A stretch of DNA of 64,000 nucleotides from positions 104,945-168,944 of the forward strand of contig NZ_NISX01000010.1 in the NCBI RefSeq assembly GCF_002591895.1, written 5' to 3'. Below, in pieces: positions 7,754 through 15,863 of the stretch. A program made the translations under genes and the position numbers. The stretch comes from Lacimicrobium alkaliphilum. GTDB lineage: Bacteria > Pseudomonadota > Gammaproteobacteria > Enterobacterales > Alteromonadaceae. The notes under the pieces are model-generated. The model saw only the letters and a list, made by a program, of their open reading frames with translations, was not told the DNA's origin and made no database searches. The first letter of the stretch is position 1. Every line of letters begins with the position of its first letter.

Positions 7754-8617
7754 GTGTCATCTTACCCCGCACGATTTTATAAGGTTATTGAATATATCGA
7801 GGATAACCTGCCTGATGAGCTGGATATTGAAACACTCTGTCAGCTTGCTAATCTGTCTCGCTACCATTTTCACCGGCAATGTTCTGCTTTTTTTGGATTG
7901 CCGGTGATGTCACTGGTTAAGTTATTGAAGCTTAAGCGGGCCGCTTTTCAACTCGCCTACAGAGAGCATAAGATAATAGATATCGCGTTATCCAACGGGT
8001 ATGCGAGTCACGAAGGGTTTTCCCGGGCTTTCAGAAAACACTTCGGGCTTAATCCGGCCGAATTCAGGAAATCACCTGACTGGACACTCTGGCAATCACA
8101 GTATGACCCGCTACTTAAGCTAAGGAAAAAACTTATGCAGGATAGGTCTGACTTCAATGTGGAAATCGTTGATTTTCCTGAGATCCCCGTTGCCGTAGCT
8201 GAGCACCGGGGAGATCCGGGTCAACTCGGCAAAACCATTGCGAAATTTATTCAGTGGCGTAAAGAGAATAAGCTGCCCCCTACAAAAAGCCGGACATTTA
8301 ATCTGGTATACGATGATCCTCAGACTACGCCACCACAGGATTACCGTTTTGATCTATGCTGCGCGATAACAAGCCCCATTACAGATAATGCGCATGGCAT
8401 CGGCAACAGCGTTATTCCCGCTGGGAAGTGTGCGGTGATTCGTCATATCGGCAGTGACGATGCTATCAGTGAGGTGGTGAACTATCTCTATACACAATGG
8501 TTGTCAGATTCAGATTATGAAATCAGGGATTATCCCCTATTCTTCGAACGGGTCAGCTTTTTCCCGGAAGTGCAAGAAAGCGAAATGATAACGGACGTTT
8601 ATTTACCACTAAGGTAG
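7754..8617 (+). CDS. AraC-family transcriptional regulator with GyrI-like effector domain
   Basis: 287 residues. Two helix-turn-helix motifs of the AraC/XylS type occupy 1-110: LCQLANLSRYHFHRQC, then IALSNGYASHEGFSRAF and the closing HFGLNPAEFR. A GyrI-like (SOUL-fold) small-molecule binding domain fills about 130-287. The Rob/SoxS-like arrangement with a C-terminal GyrI domain is typical of regulators sensing hydrophobic drugs or metabolites. The start is GTG with AGGA eight bases upstream. It is monocistronic, 139 bases after the LytTR regulator, and its targets are not evident. Confidence 0.9.
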   Translation: MSSYPARFYKVIEYIEDNLPDELDIETLCQLANLSRYHFHRQCSAFFGLPVMSLVKLLKLKRAAFQLAYREHKIIDIALSNGYASHEGFSRAFRKHFGLNPAEFRKSPDWTLWQSQYDPLLKLRKKLMQDRSDFNVEIVDFPEIPVAVAEHRGDPGQLGKTIAKFIQWRKENKLPPTKSRTFNLVYDDPQTTPPQDYRFDLCCAITSPITDNAHGIGNSVIPAGKCAVIRHIGSDDAISEVVNYLYTQWLSDSDYEIRDYPLFFERVSFFPEVQESEMITDVYLPLR

Positions 8618-8722
8618 TCAGATGCTGTCATAAAAACATCACCTTAGCGTCATCCGGCAGTCATCGGCCTGCAACCTTTGCATACCTATTCTTGTGGGAT
8701 CACAAAACACAAGGAAAACACG

Positions 8723-10588
8723 ATGCAATTCAAACACTCAATAATCGCTTTAGGTTTAATCACTGCCCTTAGCGGCTGCGTGCTGGAAGGTGATGACGGC
8801 GAACAGGGCGCAGCTGGCCCCATCGGCCAACAGGGGCCGGCGGGAGAGCAAGGCATCTCTGGTGAAGACGGTAAGGGGCTACCCAGGGAGCTGAATATTG
8901 AAGTCGTGGGTCGTTTTGCCACAGGCGTTTACGGTAAATCCGCCGCAGAAATCGTCCAGTTTCATCAGACATCCGCCTCGGCCTTTGCCATTAATGCCGC
9001 TTCAAATCAGATTGAGGTGATCTCCCTGGCTGATATCCCCACGGTCTCTGTGGGCAGTCCACTGAGCGATGAAAGCCTGTCTTCTGTTGCCTTTACCTTC
9101 CCGCAAAGCGTCAATGTTGCCAATGATCAAGGCACTGAAACCGAACTTAGTCTCGGCGAGGCTAATTCCATCGCTATTTTTGAAGATATGCTGGCTATTG
9201 CCGTTGCAGGCAGTGAAAAAACCGCCATTGGCGCCGTGCTTTTTTACCAGCTTGATGCCCTGGGCGAAGGCACTTTTGTCAAAGCCGTGGCCGCAGGCGC
9301 TCTGCCCGACATGCTTACCTTTACTCCTGATGGAAGCAAGGTTCTGGTAGCCAACGAAGGCGAGCCGGATACCGACTACAATCTCGACCCGGAGGGAAGC
9401 ATTTCGGTGGTCAGCATCACTGATAGCGTGCCGGCCGATCTTGCCATGACCATCAACATGACCTCAGATATGACCTTTAGCAGCGATTTACTCGATGCTG
9501 AGGATTTTGATACCGACAGCGAACGTCGTCAGTTGCTCAGCACCGCGGGCGTTAAGTTTGCCGGCCCTGTGGGTACCACTGTGGCCCAGGATCTGGAGCC
9601 GGAGTATATTGCCGTTGCTGCTGACAGCCAAAAAGCCTTTGTATCACTTCAGGACAATAACGCCATTGGCATTATCGATCTTGAGGATATGACCATCGAA
9701 GTCAAAGCGCTGGGCTTTAAAGACTGGGCCGATTACGACATTGATTTCACCAATAAAGATGAAGTGCCTGCATTTCGTCGTTTGCCCGGCGTATACGGCA
9801 TGTATCAGCCCGATTCTATCGCCGCCTATGAATGGAATGGCGCCACCTTTATCGTTTCAGCCAACGAAGGTGATTCCCGCGACTGGGATGCGTTTACTGA
9901 AGAAGTTCGTGTAAAAGATATTATCGATCCGGATGAGCTGAATATGCAGCTTTCGGTGTCTTTGCAGTCCCTTTATGATGAAACCGGTGCTAATGATGGT
10001 CTGGGCCGTTTAAAAGTGACCTCAGTATTGGGCGACGCCGACAACGATGGCATCTATGAGGCGCTGTATGCTTATGGTGCCCGTTCGTTCAGCATCTGGG
10101 ATCAGAATATTAATCTGGTGTATGACTCCGGGGATGAGTTTGAAAAAATTGCTGCGGCAGTGCTGGGGAACGATTTCAACAGTGCCCACACCGAGAACAA
10201 AGGCGACAATCGCTCTGACGATAAAGGCGGCGAGCCGGAAGCCATCGATGTAGGAGAGATTGAAGGCAGAACCTATGCCTTTATCGGCCAGGAACGCTCT
10301 GGTGATCTCTTTGTGTACGATGTCACAAACCCATTCCAGGCGACCTTTGTCAGCCATTACAACAACCGGGATTTCAGCCTCGATTTTGAACTGGATGACG
10401 ACCTGGCCAATCCTTGCGATCCGGCCGAAGGCATGGATTGCGAACACATTGCTGACGCCGGAGATCTCGGGCCCGAAAGCATTAAATTTGTGGCCGCCGA
10501 AGACAGCCCGAATGGCAACCCATTGCTGCTAATAGGCAATGAGGTCAGTGGTACTGTGACTGTCTATCAGGTTACAGAAGCAGACTAA
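8723..10588 (+). CDS. Choice-of-anchor I lipoprotein with collagen-like linker
   Basis: 621 residues. The signal peptide ends in the lipobox LSGC (C19), so this is a lipoprotein. Immediately after come nine Gly-X-Y triplets (about 27-54: GEQ, GAA, GPI, GQQ, GPA, GEQ, GIS, GED, GKG), a collagen-like stalk. The rest is an acidic beta-propeller-like region of the choice-of-anchor I/phytase-like type, with repeated LVANEGEPD, VSANEGDSRDWD and GDADNDG segments that could bind calcium. The ATG at 8723 is preferred over an in-frame ATG at 8678 because AAGGAAAA precedes it and the signal peptide then begins correctly. A surface esterase or phosphatase role is a family-level guess only. Confidence 0.85.
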   Translation: MQFKHSIIALGLITALSGCVLEGDDGEQGAAGPIGQQGPAGEQGISGEDGKGLPRELNIEVVGRFATGVYGKSAAEIVQFHQTSASAFAINAASNQIEVISLADIPTVSVGSPLSDESLSSVAFTFPQSVNVANDQGTETELSLGEANSIAIFEDMLAIAVAGSEKTAIGAVLFYQLDALGEGTFVKAVAAGALPDMLTFTPDGSKVLVANEGEPDTDYNLDPEGSISVVSITDSVPADLAMTINMTSDMTFSSDLLDAEDFDTDSERRQLLSTAGVKFAGPVGTTVAQDLEPEYIAVAADSQKAFVSLQDNNAIGIIDLEDMTIEVKALGFKDWADYDIDFTNKDEVPAFRRLPGVYGMYQPDSIAAYEWNGATFIVSANEGDSRDWDAFTEEVRVKDIIDPDELNMQLSVSLQSLYDETGANDGLGRLKVTSVLGDADNDGIYEALYAYGARSFSIWDQNINLVYDSGDEFEKIAAAVLGNDFNSAHTENKGDNRSDDKGGEPEAIDVGEIEGRTYAFIGQERSGDLFVYDVTNPFQATFVSHYNNRDFSLDFELDDDLANPCDPAEGMDCEHIADAGDLGPESIKFVAAEDSPNGNPLLLIGNEVSGTVTVYQVTEAD

Positions 10589-10600
10589 CCTGTCCAATAT

Positions 10601-10635
10601 CTGAGGCTGCACTGGCAGCCTCAGTCTCCTTTTTA
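10601..10635 (+). terminator. Rho-independent terminator
   Basis: CTGAGGCTGC (10601-10610) pairs with GCAGCCTCAG (10615-10624) around an ACTG loop; TCTCCTTTTT follows. It closes the lipoprotein transcript. Confidence 0.88.
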
Positions 10636-10691
10636 CTGTTAAAAATGCTATAGTCCGCGTTATCCTGATTCAGCCATCTGATGTCTCTGTT

Positions 10692-11309
10692 TTGACTGAA
10701 CAAACCAATAACAGCTCTGCTGGTTTTGGCCAGCGCACTGCCAACTATCTGCTGCACCTCGCAGGCTGGCAGGTGTCCCCTTTTCCGGATCTGGAACAAG
10801 CCATAGTGGTTGGCGGCCCTCATACTTCCAACTGGGATGGGGTACTGGGCATATTAAGCGCTACAACCCTTGGCGTGCATAGCAGAATAATGATCAAGAA
10901 CAACCTGTTTAAGTGGCCATTAGCGCCGGTGTTACGCAAGCTCGGTGGTATTCCCATTGATCGCAGCCGCAGTACCGGAGTGGTAGAACAAGCTGCCGCT
11001 CTGTTTACTCAATACCCGAAACTGGTACTGATCATGACCCCTGAGGGCACCAGAACCAGCGCACCCCGCTGGAAAACCGGTTTTTACCATATAGCCAGCA
11101 AGGCCTGTGTCCCCATAGTGCTGGCCACGGCCGACTATGTAAAAAAGCAGGTAACCTTCCCACTGGTTTTGCACCCGGGCGATAACCCTGAGGCCGACAT
11201 GCACAGAATGTATCAGTGTTTTGCCGGCGTGACCCCTCGCCACCCCCACAAACTTTCAGCACCGGTCAAAAAGCTATGGGATAAACAACATCGTATCGAC
11301 CATGACTGA
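10692..11309 (+). CDS. 1-acylglycerol-3-phosphate acyltransferase-like protein
   Basis: 205 residues of the PlsC-like acyltransferase fold. The catalytic HX4D block is HTSNWD (44-49) and the second glycerol-phosphate binding block is PEGTR (about 116-120). It lacks obvious membrane helices. The family transfers acyl chains to lysophospholipid or glycerol-type acceptors; the exact acceptor is not predictable. The first usable start in frame is TTG 10692 with no clear ribosome site, so the start is uncertain by a few codons. The last eight bases overlap the SprT-like gene. Confidence 0.82.
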   Translation: MTEQTNNSSAGFGQRTANYLLHLAGWQVSPFPDLEQAIVVGGPHTSNWDGVLGILSATTLGVHSRIMIKNNLFKWPLAPVLRKLGGIPIDRSRSTGVVEQAAALFTQYPKLVLIMTPEGTRTSAPRWKTGFYHIASKACVPIVLATADYVKKQVTFPLVLHPGDNPEADMHRMYQCFAGVTPRHPHKLSAPVKKLWDKQHRIDHD

Positions 11310-11808
11310 ACTCACCGACCACATCAGACAGCAGGCACACCAGTGCCTGCAGCAGTCCGTTGCCAAAGCCAGCGATATATTGCAAAGGGATATTGCGCTG
11401 CCTGAACTCAGTTTTAAGCAGCGTGGCCGTATTGCCGGTAGTGCCCGTTTGCAGGACTACGAAATCCGCCTTAACCCGGTCTTGCTGACGGAAAACCTGG
11501 ATGAATTTATACGCGAGGTGATCCCCCACGAACTCTGTCACCTGTTGGTTTGGCAGCTTTACGGCAGAGGCAGCAAAAAGGGCCGGATAAAGCCCCATGG
11601 GCAAGAGTGGAAAGCCCTGATGTGGACCATTTTTGGCCTCAGAGGCAGTGCCTGCCATCAGATGGATATACAAAGTGTACAAGGCCGGCATTTCAGCTAC
11701 CGCTGCAACTGCGGCCCTGTCAGTTTAAGCATTCGCCGCCATAACAAAGTCAGGCAGGGTGTGAAATATATCTGCCGCGCCTGCAGACAACAGCTGCAGG
11801 CAGCTTAA
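11302..11808 (+). CDS. sprT: SprT-like zinc metalloprotein
   Basis: 168 residues with the SprT/Spartan layout: an alpha-helical zincin core with HELCH (about 76-80) and a third histidine further on (KPHGQEW), then a C-terminal zinc ribbon (YRCNCG … CRACR). E. coli SprT is of similar size. The eukaryotic relative cleaves DNA-protein crosslinks, but the bacterial role is not established. It is translationally coupled to the acyltransferase by an ATGACTGA overlap. The downstream chemoreceptor is convergent, with only 20 bases between the stops. Confidence 0.9.
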   Translation: MTELTDHIRQQAHQCLQQSVAKASDILQRDIALPELSFKQRGRIAGSARLQDYEIRLNPVLLTENLDEFIREVIPHELCHLLVWQLYGRGSKKGRIKPHGQEWKALMWTIFGLRGSACHQMDIQSVQGRHFSYRCNCGPVSLSIRRHNKVRQGVKYICRACRQQLQAA

Positions 11809-11828
11809 GCTCGATACGCTTCCCCCTG

Positions 11829-13475
11829 TCAGGACAGCCGGAAATAGCCCACCTGTTGTTGCAGACTCAACGCCAGTTTATCCAGAGCTTCAACAGACTC
11901 ATTATTTTGTCGCAGCGCTTGTTGTGACTGACTGATCATATCAGTCAGTCCCTGCATCTGTTCCAGCAAATTCTTAACCTCTTCCACCTGCTGATTGGAT
12001 ACAGAAACCACATCAGCAACTCTGGATTTTGAATCTCTGGCTTGTTGTTCAATGGTCGACAGCAATTCACGAGATTTGTTACCTAACACCTGGCTGTGCT
12101 CAATCTGTGGCAAGGTATTTTCCATTGCCGAAACGGAACTGCTGGTCTGGCTGAGCACATCAGACAGCACAGCTTCAATCTCGCTGGTTGCCTCTCCAGT
12201 ACGCTTCGCAAGCGTGCGCACCTCATCGGCTACCACCGCAAAACCGCGCCCCGACTCGCCGGCTCTGGCGGCCTCAATGGCCGCGTTCAATGCCAGTAAG
12301 TTGGTCTGCTCCGATATACCGTTAATCACATTGGTAATATTGGAAATAGATCCTGTCCGCTGATGTAACCTGCGAATTTGCTCTACTGCAGCACTGACCG
12401 CAGCGAAAATCTTTTCAATTTCACCGGCGGTTTCGTTGATAGTCTGGCGTCCGATCTGCGCAGAATTCAGAGTGGTCTGAGAGTTTTCCTCTGTCTGTTG
12501 TAACAGCTCAGACACGTTGTATATCTTCTCTCTTACCCGTTCCAGGCTTGCGGCCACCTGATTACTGCTCTGCCCCTGTTCACTGGAGAGTTTGAGCATT
12601 TGTCTGGAGTTTCCTGCCACTTGGTTTGTCTGCTGACCCACATCGGACGCTGATGCCATAATTCCCGATACAGTCTTACGCAGAATATCCTGCATGTTTG
12701 AGAGATAGCCTAAAACACTTTTTCTGTATCTGGTATCAATAGCACGACTCAGGTCTCCCTCAGCAACGCAGGAGAGACTCTCATTTGCTTTATCCGGCTC
12801 ACCACCTAAAGAACGGTACAAGCCGCGGCTAAGGATGATGGCTACAAACAGCCCCATGATAACGGCCACAGCCAGCAGCCCAAGCATCAGCTTAGAGAAG
12901 CCGCTCGCCTCATTACGAACTTCTCTGGTCATTTGTTGGTTCTGCTGCTCCTGATAATCGATAAACTCGTTGATCACCGCCAACCATTCAACGAATAGCT
13001 CTCTGCCAGTATCCAGTAATAAAACAGTAGCCTGTTTATGCTGTTGAGCCTTCCTGAGCTCGATCAACTGCTCAATGACCGGCAAAGTGCTGGATTCTAA
13101 CGACTTTATGGAGCTGAGAATGCGACGCTCCACATTATCACTGCCAGCATCCATTAGCTTATCGAGCAGGCCTGCAGAATCACGATAAAAGACTTCCAGG
13201 CGGCGAATATCCTGCTCAGCTTGCTGAGTCTCCCGCTGGTCCCGGGCCATAACCAAATCCCGGATGGCAATGGCTCTGTCATGCACACTGCCCCGGAAGT
13301 TAATTGCATGTCGCTGTTTGACGGCATTGACTTCCGTCATTTCAGTCAAAGTACGATCAATATAATTAACGTTATTAATACCGACCGCAGTCACAATAAC
13401 CATTACTGCCAATACCAGAGCAAAGCCTAAAAACAACCTCGCTCGTACAGTTAAAGCCGACAAAAAGCTAAACAT
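11829..13475 (-). CDS. Methyl-accepting chemotaxis protein
   Basis: 548 residues. TM1 is at about 14-35. A periplasmic four-helix-bundle sensor domain (36-190) is followed by TM2 at about 193-216 and a HAMP region starting SLGGEP. A long coiled-coil signalling domain carries the invariant hairpin tip [19 protein letters not shown] and [10 protein letters not shown]. The ligand is not predictable. There is no C-terminal CheR-tethering pentapeptide. The gene stands alone, downstream of the terminator-like hairpin of the cytochrome b561 gene. Confidence 0.95.
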   Translation of the reverse strand: MFSFLSALTVRARLFLGFALVLAVMVIVTAVGINNVNYIDRTLTEMTEVNAVKQRHAINFRGSVHDRAIAIRDLVMARDQRETQQAEQDIRRLEVFYRDSAGLLDKLMDAGSDNVERRILSSIKSLESSTLPVIEQLIELRKAQQHKQATVLLLDTGRELFVEWLAVINEFIDYQEQQNQQMTREVRNEASGFSKLMLGLLAVAVIMGLFVAIILSRGLYRSLGGEPDKANESLSCVAEGDLSRAIDTRYRKSVLGYLSNMQDILRKTVSGIMASASDVGQQTNQVAGNSRQMLKLSSEQGQSSNQVAASLERVREKIYNVSELLQQTEENSQTTLNSAQIGRQTINETAGEIEKIFAAVSAAVEQIRRLHQRTGSISNITNVINGISEQTNLLALNAAIEAARAGESGRGFAVVADEVRTLAKRTGEATSEIEAVLSDVLSQTSSSVSAMENTLPQIEHSQVLGNKSRELLSTIEQQARDSKSRVADVVSVSNQQVEEVKNLLEQMQGLTDMISQSQQALRQNNESVEALDKLALSLQQQVGYFRLS

Positions 13476-13542
13476 AGACTACACCTATCAGGACAATGTT
13501 TGAGCTGCGCACTATACCTGTATTGATGCTGCCGGCTAATCA

Positions 13543-13571
13543 ATTAAACAGATGCCCCGCATCTGTTTAAT
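13543..13571. terminator. Terminator-like perfect hairpin
   Basis: ATTAAACAGATG (13543-13554) pairs over 12 bases with CATCTGTTTAAT (13560-13571), loop CCCCG. It lies downstream of the minus-strand cytochrome b561 gene and upstream of the chemoreceptor start. Neither side has a long U run, so strength as a terminator is uncertain. Confidence 0.6.
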
Positions 13572-13597
13572 GAGTTGATCCATTTCCTTAGTTATCA

Positions 13598-14122
13598 CTA
13601 CCACATGCGTTTAATGACATGTTCCTGTTCGCTGCGGGAGTGGCGGATGGTCATCAGAATATGGCCCGCGATCATGACAAATAACAGCCAGCCCAGCCAG
13701 CCATGCAACAAACTCCCGGGTGCCATCATCCATTCTATTTTCTGTCCTTCAAAACCGCTCATCAGCGGTAACCCGAAGGGCTCAAAGGCCCGACCAGAGC
13801 CATATTGACGCAACAGCGCCAGAAACGGCACCGCCGCCATTAACAAATACAAAGCGATATGCCCATATTTCGCCAGCACACTAATTGATGCCGGACGGCG
13901 ACTCAGGCTTATCAACGCCCAAATTATTCTGAGCGCAATCAGCACCATCAGCAAAAAGCCCAAGGGTTTGTGGGTGGCCCATAAAAACTCATCCAGCGAG
14001 GAGTCTTCCAGCGCCACTCTGGTAATGACAGTGGCACATTGCCAGAGCAGAGCCAGCGCCATCAGCCAGTGGAACAAACGACTGACAACGCCATAGCCCT
14101 GTTGTGTATCCTGAATGAGCAT
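13598..14122 (-). CDS. Cytochrome b561 family protein
   Basis: 174 residues, four transmembrane helices, with histidines placed in the helices as in bacterial b561/CybB proteins (LFHWLMAL, THKPLGF, GHIALYL, LHGWLGWLL). It is probably a di-heme membrane electron carrier passing quinol electrons to a periplasmic acceptor. The ATG at 14122 was chosen because AGAGG precedes it and the homologous region (GYGVVSRLFHW) follows. The longer reading to 14173 runs into the MITE-like repeat and is rejected. Another b561 gene is at 62638. Confidence 0.88.
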   Translation of the reverse strand: MLIQDTQQGYGVVSRLFHWLMALALLWQCATVITRVALEDSSLDEFLWATHKPLGFLLMVLIALRIIWALISLSRRPASISVLAKYGHIALYLLMAAVPFLALLRQYGSGRAFEPFGLPLMSGFEGQKIEWMMAPGSLLHGWLGWLLFVMIAGHILMTIRHSRSEQEHVIKRMW

Positions 14123-14164
14123 AAAACCTCTTTTTCCAATAGTTAGATGATTAAAGCGGAGCAT

Positions 14165-14432
14165 TAATACCAATCCACATAGATAATTGCCCTCTCAGAG
14201 CGAGCCAGAAGGGCTTAGATCAAGGCGGCGCTTCGAAGGCATAGTGGTTCTACGTCAAGACGCGCCAACACAGAGATAAGCCCTTCTGGGCGCTCCCTTT
14301 GGGCGAGGCTAAAATGCCCGCTGGCGGCGTTATGCTCCCTCAATTTAGGCCCACTAAACTTTCAGGACCATGCCTTGCCAGAGAACATTTTAGTCTCGCT
14401 GAGTGAGCAATTATCTATGCGGATTGGTATTA
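14165..14432. mobile_element. MITE-like element with terminal inverted repeats
   Basis: A 268-base non-coding element. The left end begins TAATACCAATCCACATAGAT and the right end, read on the other strand, TAATACCAATCCGCATAGAT; the match continues with few differences for about 40 bases. Inside is a second perfect inverted pair, CCAGAAGGGCTTA (14205-14217) and TAAGCCCTTCTGG (14277-14289). There is no transposase. It separates the b561 gene from the glycosyltransferase and supplies the last codons and stop of the latter. Confidence 0.8.
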
Positions 14433-15655
14433 CACAAGCGATTCTTGGCCTCAATCCACTGCGCCATATACTGAGTGCTTTTCATACTATGATGACGCAA
14501 CATGGCACCATAGAAATTATCCAGACGATGCTGCTGCAGGGTTTCTGCAAGCCGTTCAATTCTCCGGATTAAATTAGCACTGTACTCATTAGCACTGAAG
14601 CGCTTTGCGATCAGTTCACTGGCGTTTTCGCTGAGTGGTTGCCACTGCTGTGAATGCTGATACAAATCAATAGCCTGGCGCACAAATTCCTCAGTGTTGT
14701 CGGCAATCAATAAGCCGGAATCCAGCTCTCCATAGATCCCTTCTGCGCCAATACTGCTGGTCACCGCCGGCGTAGCGGTCATAGCTGCATCAATGAGCTT
14801 GCCCTTTAAACCCGCGCCGAATCTCAGCGGAGCCAGCATAACGCGGCTCTGACTGACAACCTTCAGTGCATCTTCGGTCCAGCCTTTAACCATAAAGCCT
14901 TGTTTCGGATTATGCAGTTGCGTGGCCTTAGGCGGCGGATAGGCACCGTAGATATGCAGCTCAGCTTGCGGTAAAGCTTTGCGAATTTGTGGCCATATCT
15001 CAGATTTAAGATACAACACCGCATCCCAGTTAGGTTGATGACGAAAATTGCCAATACTGACGAAATGCCGGCGCAATTGAAAAGGCTCACCTGGTACTTG
15101 TCGCTCAGCATCGAGCATAAAGGGACAATAGTGCAGGATATTGTCAGGCAGCTGAAACCACTTCTTTAACCAGAGCATTTCATATTCAGAGATAATCAGA
15201 CTGATATCGCAGCGCAAAATAGAAGCGATTTCTCGTATCGCCGACTCCGAGTAAATCTGCTTAGCTGTCACTTCGGTATTGTGTTTCAGTGCCTGATGCC
15301 GGGCATGGCGCAGGCTGTGCAGATCTTCGGTATCCAGTATTCTTATGGCTTCAGGACAGTACTTTTCTACCCGCCAGCCAAACTGCTCTTCCATCATAAA
15401 GCGATCGAACATCACCAGTTCAGGCTGCATCTGAGCAATCTGCGTATCAAAACTACTGCAATTAAGGTTCAGTGATATAGCCTGTACATCAATGCTGCTG
15501 AGGTCCACCGCATGAGGACTGTTTTGCGCTGGTGACCCATAGACTACCTGATAACCTGCATCCTGCAGGCTTTTGATTAGCTGCAACATACGACTGCCTG
15601 CGGCTGAGGAAGCCGGCTCTGGCCAGACATAACCGATAATAAGTGCTGTTTTCAT
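14411..15655 (-). CDS. GT4-like glycosyltransferase
   Basis: 414 residues with two Rossmann halves of a GT-B glycosyltransferase. The N-terminal half starts MKTALIIGYVWPEPASSAAGSR. The C-terminal half has FVSIGNFRHQPNWDAV, LHIYGAYPP and the donor-site region LAPLRFGAGLKGKLIDAA, followed by SSIGAEGI, typical of family GT4. The sugar donor and acceptor are unknown and no polysaccharide cluster surrounds it. The last seven codons and TAA (14411-14413) are inside the MITE terminal repeat, so the native C-terminus has probably been replaced or trimmed by that insertion. Confidence 0.87.
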   Translation of the reverse strand: MKTALIIGYVWPEPASSAAGSRMLQLIKSLQDAGYQVVYGSPAQNSPHAVDLSSIDVQAISLNLNCSSFDTQIAQMQPELVMFDRFMMEEQFGWRVEKYCPEAIRILDTEDLHSLRHARHQALKHNTEVTAKQIYSESAIREIASILRCDISLIISEYEMLWLKKWFQLPDNILHYCPFMLDAERQVPGEPFQLRRHFVSIGNFRHQPNWDAVLYLKSEIWPQIRKALPQAELHIYGAYPPPKATQLHNPKQGFMVKGWTEDALKVVSQSRVMLAPLRFGAGLKGKLIDAAMTATPAVTSSIGAEGIYGELDSGLLIADNTEEFVRQAIDLYQHSQQWQPLSENASELIAKRFSANEYSANLIRRIERLAETLQQHRLDNFYGAMLRHHSMKSTQYMAQWIEAKNRLCNTNPHR

Positions 15656-15677
15656 GGCCGGGGATTATATGCCATAG

Positions 15678-15863
15678 GGAGTTTCCTGCCAAAATAGACT
15701 ATCTTTGATTTTGCTAATGGGTAACACACCTGTTGAGGGGCGACTTGAAACATCCGGCCCTTTTGGCAGCATGTGCAGCCACAGGATTCAGATCACTGAA
15801 TCCTCAATGCCCGATGATGAAGTACTCAGCTGGTTAAAGCAGGCCTATGCTCAGGCCGGTTAA
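15678..15863 (+). pseudogene. Possible truncated DUF5655-like remnant
   Basis: A frame open from 15678 to TAA at 15861-15863, with ATG at 15717 giving 48 residues. The end reads HRIQITESSMPDDEV then LSWLKQAYAQAG, which resembles the C-terminal helix of DUF5655-type domains (…D.E…WL..AY..A). There is no Shine-Dalgarno before the ATG and the frame closes with TAG at 15675. It therefore looks like a 5'-truncated relic rather than a working gene. It overlaps the end of the convergent metalloprotease-like gene by three bases. Identification is from memory of the domain and weak. Confidence 0.35.

Noticed and set aside
14375..14572. 65-codon plus-strand frame across the MITE right end
   Set aside because: It runs through the terminal repeat and the antisense of the glycosyltransferase; no coding character.
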